From: an uncultured Bacteroides sp.
GTDB lineage: Bacteria; Bacteroidota; Bacteroidia; Bacteroidales; Bacteroidaceae
DNA: 9,426 bases
Assembly (NCBI GenBank): GCA_934716785.1
Contig: CAKUYM010000160.1
Span: 1 to 9,426 of the forward strand
Direction: 5' to 3'
The translations under genes and the position numbers were made by a program. The first letter of the stretch is position 1; each line of letters starts with the position of its first letter. The notes under the pieces were generated by a model. It saw only the letters and a program-made list of their open reading frames with translations. It ran no database searches and had not been told where the DNA came from. Positions 1-5,790 of this stretch are shown piece after piece.

Positions 1-399
1 GGTATGTACATTGAATGCGCTTCCCTCCTCTCCGGCAGCCGGCACCTGTTCAAAACTTTCCGTTTTCGGGTCGAAGCGATGCACACGGTTGTCATAGGTC
101 AGCAACCAGAGAAAGCCATATCGGTCTTCGTACATACGGTCTACACGGTTGTTTGTCAGACTGATGTAATTTCCCTGACGCGCCTTATAGGTTTTGAATG
201 TGTAGCCGTTGAAACGGTTTATCCCGTCCCAAGTAGCAAACCACAGGTTGTCCTTATGATCCTGCAAGATGTTCATCACCGTATTTTGCGACAATCCATC
301 TTCAGTAGAATAATGTGTAAAGAAACAATGCTGCTGCGCATGTGTCGTGAGCACGATGGCCAGCAATGAAATCACTAAATTTAAGGTTTTCTTCATCAT
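1..399 (-). CDS. Hybrid two-component system (HTCS) sensor/regulator, N-terminal part, runs off the left edge
   Basis: The reverse strand is open from tandem ATG codons at 399 and 396 to the window edge, giving about 133 residues. It begins with a Sec signal peptide (MMKKTLNLVISLLAIVLTTHAQ), so the N-terminal part should be periplasmic. Two reg_prop (two-component regulator propeller) blades follow: one with TEDGLSQNTV, DNLWFATWDGINRF and GYTF, the next with RVDRMYEDRYGFLW and NRVHRFDP. This start is typical of Bacteroides HTCS proteins, which fuse a periplasmic propeller sensor to a histidine kinase, receiver and AraC-type DNA-binding domain and usually control polysaccharide utilisation loci. 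Only the sensor start is visible, so the kinase and regulator parts are inferred from the family. A reg_prop protein with another output domain remains possible. It is divergent from tatA, and a degenerate second copy of its 5' end lies at 5381-5515. Confidence 0.88.
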   Translation of the reverse strand, partial: MMKKTLNLVISLLAIVLTTHAQQHCFFTHYSTEDGLSQNTVMNILQDHKDNLWFATWDGINRFNGYTFKTYKARQGNYISLTNNRVDRMYEDRYGFLWLLTYDNRVHRFDPKTESFEQVPAAGEEGSAFNVHT

Positions 400-418
400 A
401 TTACGCTGTTCTGTGGCG

Positions 419-426
419 TAAAGATA
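419..426 (-). promoter_or_regulatory. Possible -7 promoter element for the HTCS gene
   Basis: On the minus strand this reads TATCTTTA, one base off the Bacteroidales -7 consensus TAnnTTTG, about 20 bases before the first ATG. The related sequence upstream of the decayed copy reads TGTCTTTA at the same relative position, so the region is partly conserved between the two copies. No well-spaced -33 TTTG is seen. Confidence 0.35.
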
Positions 427-599
427 AAAAATCAAATTGAATCTTCCATACAAACTCCGTAAAATCCCCACCGAACATACACGGCTCTTCCATTTCACGG
501 CTTTCAACTGAGGTGAAAACATCTCTTATGAAAAATATCAATGAGTATTAAACAGAACATCTTTGTATATATGAAATGGAGATTTTCAAGTTTTTTGTT

Positions 600-607
600 T
601 ATCTTTG
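600..607 (+). promoter_or_regulatory. -7 promoter element of the tatA-tatC cluster
   Basis: TATCTTTG matches the Bacteroidales sigma factor -7 consensus TAnnTTTG exactly. It predicts transcription starting near 612-615 and a leader of roughly 30 bases before the tatA ATG at 645. No clear -33 TTTG lies at the usual spacing. A second weaker match, CATCTTTG, occurs at 558-565. The position of this element argues against the upstream ATG at 576 as the tatA start. Confidence 0.55.
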
Positions 608-644
608 TCGCAAACTAATAAAAACTCTTATATCAAATAAACGT

Positions 645-863
645 ATGACAAACTTATTATTATTGGGATTCTTGCCCAGTGGTTCCGAATGGATTATTAT
701 TGCTTTAGTTATTCTCCTGCTTTTCGGTGGAAAGAAAATTCCCGAACTGATGCGTGGTTTAGGCAAAGGAGTAAAGAGCTTCAAGGATGGAGTGAACGAG
801 GCTAAAGAGGAAATAAATAAGGCTAAAGAAGAACTGGACGAACCGGCAGACTCAAGTAAGTAA
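645..863 (+). CDS. tatA: Sec-independent protein translocase subunit TatA
   Basis: Small membrane protein of the twin-arginine translocation system, which moves folded proteins across the inner membrane; TatA oligomers form or support the passage. The 72-residue product has a short N-terminal segment, one transmembrane helix (about residues 16-27), the hinge FGGKKIPEL (27-35) and an amphipathic helix (about 31-50). A charged tail rich in Lys and Glu follows, as expected for the TatA/E family. The frame is open from an upstream ATG at 576. That would add 23 residues with no family match, and a perfect -7 promoter element lies inside the extension, so the ATG at 645 is preferred. tatC follows after 11 bases. 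No tatB is present, in keeping with the TatA-TatC arrangement common in Bacteroidetes. Confidence 0.93.
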   Translation: MTNLLLLGFLPSGSEWIIIALVILLLFGGKKIPELMRGLGKGVKSFKDGVNEAKEEINKAKEELDEPADSSK

Positions 864-874
864 AGCAAGTACGG

Positions 875-1699
875 ATGGCAGAAATGACCTTTTGGGATCA
901 TTTGGATGAACTGCGCAAGGTACTTTTTCGGGTGATCGGAGTTTGGTTCGTGTTGGCCGTAGGCTATTTCATTGCGATGCCCTATCTCTTCGACCATGTG
1001 ATTTTGGCACCTTGTCACAATGATTTCATATTCTATGATTTATTACGTTATATCGGACAGACTTTCGATCTGACCGATGATTTCTTCACGCAACAATTTC
1101 AGGTAAAGCTGGTTAATATAAACTTGGCCGCCCCTTTCTTTATACATATGTCGACAGCCTTTTGGTTGTCGGTGGTCACTGCCATGCCCTATATTTTCTA
1201 CGAGATATGGCGTTTCATCGACCCCGCCCTTTATCCCAACGAGAAAAAGGGAGTGCGCAAGGCGTTGACCGTGGGGACGGTAATGTTCTTTATCGGTGTC
1301 TTGCTGGGTTATTTCATGGTTTATCCGTTGACACTCCGCTTCCTGTCCACCTATCAGCTCAGTTCGGAAGTAGAGAACATACTGTCACTCAATTCTTATA
1401 TAGACAATTTCATGATGTTGATTCTCTGCATGGGAGTGGCTTTCGAACTGCCATTAGTGACATGGCTGCTTTCATTGTTGGGCATTGTCAACAAGTCCTT
1501 CTTGCGGAAGTACCGCCGCCATGCTGTCGTTATCATCGTGATAGCTGCCGCTATTATTACTCCGACGGGCGACCCGTTCACGCTGAGCGTTGTAGCTATT
1601 CCGCTTTATCTGCTCTATGAGATGAGTATTCTGATGATAAAGGACAAGAAAAAAACAGAAGAAGAGGTTGAAGATGAAGTTGCCACAGCAGAAGAGTGA
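875..1699 (+). CDS. tatC: Sec-independent protein translocase subunit TatC
   Basis: Polytopic inner-membrane protein that recognises twin-arginine signal peptides and recruits TatA. The 274-residue product begins with the cytoplasmic motif MTFWDHLDELRK, the family's signal-peptide contact region. Further family motifs are AMPYIFYEIWRFIDPALYPNE (about 103-123), GVAFELP (187-193, with the conserved Glu191) and AAIITPTGDP (225-234). Six membrane segments can be drawn, near 18-37, 88-110, 132-152, 175-200, 214-230 and 237-255. The first periplasmic loop is extended (about residues 45-85). The C-terminal tail is acidic and lysine-rich. The gene starts 11 bases after tatA, and its last 26 bases overlap the following helicase gene in another frame, which suggests one transcript and possible translational coupling. 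Confidence 0.95.
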   Translation: MAEMTFWDHLDELRKVLFRVIGVWFVLAVGYFIAMPYLFDHVILAPCHNDFIFYDLLRYIGQTFDLTDDFFTQQFQVKLVNINLAAPFFIHMSTAFWLSVVTAMPYIFYEIWRFIDPALYPNEKKGVRKALTVGTVMFFIGVLLGYFMVYPLTLRFLSTYQLSSEVENILSLNSYIDNFMMLILCMGVAFELPLVTWLLSLLGIVNKSFLRKYRRHAVVIIVIAAAIITPTGDPFTLSVVAIPLYLLYEMSILMIKDKKKTEEEVEDEVATAEE

Positions 1700-4600
1700 A
1701 GCGATAGAATCTTATGAGTTACTTTTAGCTGTCTGCCGGGCGGAAGATGCCCGGCTTTCTATAGGATACAAGCAAATGCGCGACTTACTGGAACGCATTT
1801 GCCGCTCACAGATGCAGAACGAAAGTCTGCAAATGACCGACCTGTCGGCTCGAATCAGCTTTATCGCCGCTAAGATAAACCTTTCGGCGGGAGAGCAGAA
1901 CCGCTTGCATACATTCCGCCTCACTTCCAACAAGATACTGAACCGCTGCCTTGAGCCGACACGCGAAAACCTGCTGCGAGACGCCAAAACATTGGCTTTC
2001 CTAATCCGCAAACTTTCGGGAGAGGACATTCCGGATGAGCTATACCGCCTGCTTCCCCGTGCGGATGCCACTTACCTCGTCGCCCCTCCGGCGCATGAGC
2101 GGGTGCAGCGTATGCGTGTGTGCTTTCAGTATGCCGACGAGCAATATCTATACGTCACTCCATTGGATGAAGTATCGGAACAGCCTTGGCTTGTCCGCTA
2201 TAATATTCCTCAAATTAACGAAGAATTTGAGGAAACCTGCAAACTGCTCTGGCGTCATTCCCAACTGAATCTACTGGATGTATCCGTTGATGCCGACGGA
2301 ATACTGACCCCTTCATTCATTGTTCTCGAACCCGACTATCTGATTGATATCAGTTCCCTTGCCGAGTGTTTCCGCGAGTACGGACATCACCCTGCCAACT
2401 ATTACCTGTCTCGTCTCCAACCGATTGAAAACGCACGTCCTCTTTTGCTGGGTAATATAGCCAATCTCTTTCTGGATGAATGGATTCATGCACAAGATGA
2501 AGACATTGACTACCGGACTTGCATGCAAAAGGTTTTCCGGAAATACCCCATCGAATTGGCTGCCTGCCCTGATTTGCGCGACAAAGAGAAAGAGCGCCAA
2601 TTCTTCGACGACTGCAAGCTGCACTTTGAACATATCCGCGAAACGGTGAACGACACGTTTCATGCCGCCGGATACGAACTCGACAAGACAGATGCCGTGC
2701 TCGAGCCCTCATATATATGCGAAGCGCTCGGACTGCAAGGACGTCTCGACTATATGCAGCGTGATATGTCTTCTTTCATTGAGATGAAGTCCGGCAAAGC
2801 CGATGAGTACGCCATCCGCGGCAAAGTAGAGCCCAAAGAGAACAACAAAGTGCAGATGCTTCTCTATCAGGCTGTCCTTCAATATTCTATGGGGATGGAC
2901 CACCGGAAGGTAAAAGCCTATCTGCTCTACACCCGCTATCCGCTTCTCTACCCGGCTCGCCCTTCATGGGCAATGGTGCGCCGGGCTATCGACTTGCGCA
3001 ACCGGATTGTTGCCAACGAATACGGTATCCAACTGCGGAACAGCATTGAATATACCGAACAAAAACTGGCGGAGATCAATGCAGCCACCTTAAACGAGCG
3101 CGGATTGCAAGGACGCTTTTGGGAAACGTGGTTGCGTCCGTCCATCGACCAGCTACAGAAGAAGTTGAAAACTCTTTCGACATTGGAGAAGAAATATTTC
3201 TATGCCATATACAATTTCCTGACCAAAGAGCTTTATACTTCCAAATCCGGAGATGTAGAGTATGAAGGACGCACGGGAGCCGCCTCCTTGTGGCTTTCCA
3301 CATTGGCGGAAAAGTGTGAAGCGGGAGAGATTATCTACGATTTACGCATCAAGGAAAACCATGCCGCCGATGAGTACAAGGCTCATTTGCTATTGGCCCG
3401 AATAAAGCAAAATGCACTGCCCAACTTCCGCCAGGGAGATGCCATCATCCTGTATGAGCGCAACAACGATACGGATAATGTAACCAATAAAATGGTATTC
3501 AAGGGAAATATCGAGCACCTGACCGATAATGAAATCGGCATCCGCCTACGTTCCACCCAGCAGAATCCTTCCGTCCTGCCTGCCGAAAGTCTCTATGCCA
3601 TAGAGCATGATACGATGGACACCACATTCCGCTCCATGTATCAGGGCTTGTATGCCTACCTCTCCGCCACGCAAGAGCGTCGCGACTTACTGCTGTCGCA
3701 GCGTCCGCCGAGGTTTGACCAATCATTGGATGCCCTTATCGCACAAGCGGAAGATGACTTCGCTCGTGTGGCACTGAAAGCCAAGGCCGCGCAAGACTAC
3801 TTCCTTCTCATCGGTCCGCCGGGAACGGGAAAGACTTCCTGCGCACTGAAAAAGATGGTGGAGACCTTTCATGCAGATAAAGACATGCAGGTTTTGTTGC
3901 TTTCATATACCAACCGCGCTGTCGATGAAATATGCAAGTCGCTGACTTCCATCCGCCCGGAAGTCGACTTTATCCGTGTGGGGAGTGAACTCTCTTGCGA
4001 TGAGAGCTATCGCAGCCACCTGATAGAGAATGTACTGTCGTCTTGCAACCGTCGTTCGGAAGTCTATGAACGTATCCGCAACTGCCGTATTATTGTGGGG
4101 ACGGTTGCCGCCATTTCCGGCAAACCGGAGCTTTTCCGCCTGAAGCATTTCAATGTGGCTATCATAGACGAAGCCACACAAATACTTGAGCCGCAATTAT
4201 TGGGCATTCTTTGCGCCAGAGGTGAGGATGGCAGAAATGCCGTTGACAAATTTATTCTGATAGGCGACCATAAACAGCTTCCTGCCGTTGTGCTTCAAAA
4301 CGCAGAACAGTCCGCTATCCATGATGAAGCATTGCAATCCGTCGGATTGACGAATCTGAAAGATTCACTGTTCGAACGTCTCTACCGACACTGTTCTTCC
4401 GGCAACGGCAGCATGCCGTCTGCACCTGCCGACAGCACACCGTCACCCGCTTCCGCCCGTTCATTCGACATGCTTTGCCGCCAAGGGCGTATGCATCCCG
4501 AAGTCGCTTTATTTGCCAACCGTGCCTTTTACGGCGGACGGTTGGTTCCTGTCGGATTGCCACATCAGTTGGAAGGGTCCGAGCACATTTCCCGTCTCGC

Positions 4601-5066
4601 CTTCTACCCTTCCATGCCCGAACCGGCAGGAACGTCTGTCAAGATAAACTCCTCGGAAGCCCGGATCGTTGCCGGATTGGCAGCCCGAATATACGAAAGT
4701 TACCAGAGCAATTTCGACGAGTCCCGCACGTTGGGAGTCATCACCACCTATCGGAGCCAGATAGCTCTTATCAAAAAAGAGATAGAAAAGTTGGGCATTC
4801 CGACCCTTAACCGGATATTGGTCGACACAGTCGAGCGTTTTCAAGGTAGCGAACGGGATGTGATTATCTATTCCTGCTGCATCAACAGTTATTATCAATT
4901 AAAGTTTGTCTCCAATTTAACCGAAGAGAATGGCATCTTGATAGATCGCAAACTGAACGTAGCCCTTACCAGAGCACGGAAACAGATGTTTGTGACCGGT
5001 GTTCCAAAGTTCCTGCAATCCAGTCCGTTTTATCAAAGTTTATTAAATTTAATAGAGAATCGATAA
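1674..5066 (+). CDS. Dna2-like fused nuclease-helicase (PD-(D/E)XK nuclease plus superfamily 1B helicase)
   Basis: A protein of 1130 residues. An N-terminal region of about 340 residues has no motif I recognise. A RecB/Cas4-type nuclease follows, with GRLD (Asp359), the pair Glu370-x-Lys372 in FIEMKSGK, and the downstream Gln394/Tyr398 motif. A linker and probable beta-barrel region come next. The UPF1/Dna2-type helicase core then shows Walker A GPPGTGKT (714-721), SYTNRAVDE, motif II DEAT (832-835), GDHKQLP (864-870), RMHPE, ERFQGSE (about 1054-1060) and LNVALTRAR (1094-1102). Family knowledge points to ATP-driven DNA unwinding with flap or end trimming in replication or repair, in the cytoplasm. 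There is no cysteine from Asp359 to well past the nuclease, so the iron-sulphur cluster of Dna2/Cas4 nucleases appears absent. Residues 908-930 are a Ser/Pro/Ala-rich insert before RMHP. An in-frame TTG lies at 1668, but ATG 1674 is the simpler start; both lie inside tatC. Confidence 0.9.
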   Translation: MKLPQQKSEAIESYELLLAVCRAEDARLSIGYKQMRDLLERICRSQMQNESLQMTDLSARISFIAAKINLSAGEQNRLHTFRLTSNKILNRCLEPTRENLLRDAKTLAFLIRKLSGEDIPDELYRLLPRADATYLVAPPAHERVQRMRVCFQYADEQYLYVTPLDEVSEQPWLVRYNIPQINEEFEETCKLLWRHSQLNLLDVSVDADGILTPSFIVLEPDYLIDISSLAECFREYGHHPANYYLSRLQPIENARPLLLGNIANLFLDEWIHAQDEDIDYRTCMQKVFRKYPIELAACPDLRDKEKERQFFDDCKLHFEHIRETVNDTFHAAGYELDKTDAVLEPSYICEALGLQGRLDYMQRDMSSFIEMKSGKADEYAIRGKVEPKENNKVQMLLYQAVLQYSMGMDHRKVKAYLLYTRYPLLYPARPSWAMVRRAIDLRNRIVANEYGIQLRNSIEYTEQKLAEINAATLNERGLQGRFWETWLRPSIDQLQKKLKTLSTLEKKYFYAIYNFLTKELYTSKSGDVEYEGRTGAASLWLSTLAEKCEAGEIIYDLRIKENHAADEYKAHLLLARIKQNALPNFRQGDAIILYERNNDTDNVTNKMVFKGNIEHLTDNEIGIRLRSTQQNPSVLPAESLYAIEHDTMDTTFRSMYQGLYAYLSATQERRDLLLSQRPPRFDQSLDALIAQAEDDFARVALKAKAAQDYFLLIGPPGTGKTSCALKKMVETFHADKDMQVLLLSYTNRAVDEICKSLTSIRPEVDFIRVGSELSCDESYRSHLIENVLSSCNRRSEVYERIRNCRIIVGTVAAISGKPELFRLKHFNVAIIDEATQILEPQLLGILCARGEDGRNAVDKFILIGDHKQLPAVVLQNAEQSAIHDEALQSVGLTNLKDSLFERLYRHCSSGNGSMPSAPADSTPSPASARSFDMLCRQGRMHPEVALFANRAFYGGRLVPVGLPHQLEGSEHISRLAFYPSMPEPAGTSVKINSSEARIVAGLAARIYESYQSNFDESRTLGVITTYRSQIALIKKEIEKLGIPTLNRILVDTVERFQGSERDVIIYSCCINSYYQLKFVSNLTEENGILIDRKLNVALTRARKQMFVTGVPKFLQSSPFYQSLLNLIENR

Positions 5067-5082
5067 TAATTCGCTATTTTTT
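5053..5082 (+). terminator. Rho-independent terminator overlapping the helicase stop codon
   Basis: TAGAGAAT (5053-5060) pairs with ATTCGCTA (5069-5076) with a single A-G mismatch, and six T follow at 5077-5082. The TAA stop codon of the helicase sits in the eight-base loop. The stem is AT-rich and of moderate strength. It probably ends the tat-helicase transcript. Confidence 0.5.
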
Positions 5083-5146
5083 GCAGATGTTAGTTTTTAT
5101 TCTTTCTTTATGCAATTCATTAACACCTATATAATGAACAAACGCC

Positions 5147-5154
5147 TATATTTG
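5147..5154 (+). promoter_or_regulatory. -7 promoter element in the intergenic region
   Basis: TATATTTG matches TAnnTTTG exactly. Transcription would begin near 5160, and a strong terminator lies only about 45 bases further on. No open reading frame follows, which points to a short untranslated transcript. No convincing -33 TTTG is seen at the usual distance. Confidence 0.4.
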
Positions 5155-5159
5155 CGATA

Positions 5160-5228
5160 CGTTTTTTTCATAGAGATTTAGATTTAAGGTTAGAAGAATT
5201 GTGGAAGTCGTGAGACTTCCCTTTTTTT
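5160..5228 (+). ncRNA. Candidate small RNA of about 70 nt
   Basis: The stretch lies between a Bacteroidales -7 element (5147-5154) and a strong intrinsic terminator (5203-5228) and contains no credible coding frame. Its body is a purine-rich single-stranded segment (TAGATTTAAGGTTAGAAG around 5178-5195) before the terminator hairpin. I do not recognise it as a named RNA family. It could instead be an attenuated leader, since the region stays on the plus strand towards a second similar unit. Only expression data would separate these options. Confidence 0.35.
5203..5228 (+). terminator. Strong rho-independent terminator
   Basis: GGAAGTC (5203-5209) and GACTTCC (5214-5220) form a perfect 7-bp stem closed by the GNRA-type tetraloop GTGA. 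One C and seven T follow (5222-5228). It would end transcription on the plus strand, and nothing coding lies within about 135 bases upstream. Confidence 0.8.
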
Positions 5229-5284
5229 CATCTTAACGTTTACTATTCTGCATTATCTAACCAAATAAACTGATATTTGAGTTA

Positions 5285-5348
5285 CAACAAAATGATAACG
5301 CAGAGTAAGTAAACCTAAAAAGCTTTCTTCGGGAGAAGAAGCTTTTTT
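5285..5348 (+). ncRNA. Second candidate small RNA of about 60 nt
   Basis: A -7-like element, GATATTTG (5272-5279), one base off TAnnTTTG, is followed by about 40 non-coding bases rich in A and then the terminator at 5317-5348. The arrangement repeats that of the unit just upstream, although the sequences differ. It may be a separate small RNA or the tail of a longer transcript from the first promoter that reads through. No known family is recognised. Confidence 0.28.
5317..5348 (+). terminator. Rho-independent terminator
   Basis: AAAAAGCTT (5317-5325) pairs with AAGCTTTTT, and the inner CTTC (5327-5330) pairs with GAAG (5335-5338) across a GGGA loop. One T is bulged. The T-rich tail continues past 5360 with scattered C. 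The A-run on the left could let it act on both strands, which would also place it downstream of the minus-strand HTCS remnant. Confidence 0.75.
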
Positions 5349-5380
5349 CTTTTTCTTTTTCCAGAATAATTGATAGATTT

Positions 5381-5487
5381 AATCCATCTTCAGTAAAATA
5401 GTGGGTGAAAAAACAGCGCTATTGTGCGTATGTTAAGAGCACAATAGCTAACAAAAGAATTACTAAAATTAAGATTGTCTTCATCAT
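5381..5487 (-). pseudogene. Decayed 5' fragment of a second HTCS gene
   Basis: Read on the minus strand from ATGATG at 5487, this gives MMKTILILVILLLAIVLLTYAQ, an in-frame TAG, then RCFFTHYFTEDGL. It matches the intact HTCS start at 399 (signal peptide, then QHCFFTHYSTEDGL). Positions 5381-5515 align without gaps to 293-427 at a constant offset of 5088 bases; 74 of the 100 bases from 5389 to 5488 are identical by hand count. Similarity ends abruptly at 5381, just after TEDGL, and covers about 28 bases upstream of the start. The stop codon and the loss of the rest of the gene make it a remnant. The divergence suggests an old paralogue rather than a recent copy. Confidence 0.8.
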
Positions 5488-5577
5488 ATTACTCGGTTCT
5501 GTGCTGTAAAGACAGAAAAAGAGTTGTATTTATATGCAATTTTAGCGGCTATTTAACAGAATAGGTTTATTCCTTGA

Positions 5578-5597
5578 ATGGAGAGTACTTTCTCCAT
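5578..5597. repeat. Inverted repeat, 7-bp arms
   Basis: ATGGAGA and TCTCCAT flank a six-base spacer. It lies just upstream, in the minus-strand sense, of the HTCS remnant and has no T-run. It could be an old operator or a hairpin; the function is unknown. Confidence 0.45.
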
Positions 5598-5617
5598 CAT
5601 TTTGCTATCCAACTAAT

Positions 5618-5638
5618 ATTATGAGTAGTGATCATAAT
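5618..5638. repeat. Inverted repeat, 7-bp arms, 7-nt spacer
   Basis: ATTATGA and TCATAAT are exact reverse complements. The spacing puts the arm centres about 14 bases apart, close to one and a half helical turns. A regulator-binding site is possible but unproven in such AT-rich DNA. Confidence 0.35.
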
Positions 5639-5665
5639 TTATTTTCAGCTACAAACTTACATAAA

Positions 5666-5683
5666 AGAACTGATTTCAGTTCT
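5666..5683. repeat. Near-palindrome with 8-bp arms, candidate operator
   Basis: AGAACTGA and TCAGTTCT are exact reverse complements with two T between them, giving 18 bases of dyad symmetry. It sits 38 bases upstream of one -7-like element (5721) and 70 upstream of another (5753) that lead to the lipoprotein cluster. Size and symmetry suit a dimeric helix-turn-helix regulator. No matching regulator gene is in the window. Confidence 0.45.
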
Positions 5684-5752
5684 AAATGATATTTTGAATG
5701 ATTCATCAACCTATTTGGTCTATATTTGAACCCATTTTCGAAAAAAAGAAAT

Positions 5753-5760
5753 CAACTTTG
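5753..5760 (+). promoter_or_regulatory. Likely -7 element of the lipoprotein cluster
   Basis: CAACTTTG is one base from TAnnTTTG and is followed by CGGC. Transcription would start near 5767, leaving a leader of about 25 bases before ATG 5791. A perfect TATATTTG also occurs at 5721-5728 and could be the true element with a longer leader. Neither has a TTTG at the ideal 19-21 base spacing. Confidence 0.4.
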
Positions 5761-5790
5761 CGGCATTAATTCAAAACGAGTACAAAGCCT

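Noticed and set aside
4..369. Plus-strand reading frame of 121 codons
   Set aside because: It is antisense to the HTCS sensor, whose minus-strand translation has a signal peptide and recognisable propeller repeats.
576..644. Upstream extension of tatA from ATG 576
   Set aside because: It adds 23 residues unlike any TatA and contains the exact -7 promoter element at 600-607; the ATG at 645 gives a normal TatA start.
1712..4898. Several minus-strand and alternate-frame open frames inside the helicase
   Set aside because: They are shadows of the GC-rich helicase coding sequence; none has a recognisable domain or signal, while the sense frame has all helicase motifs.
5711..5728. TTTG (5714) with TATATTTG (5721) as a complete promoter
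   Set aside because: The spacing is three bases, far from the 19-21 expected between Bacteroidales -33 and -7 elements.
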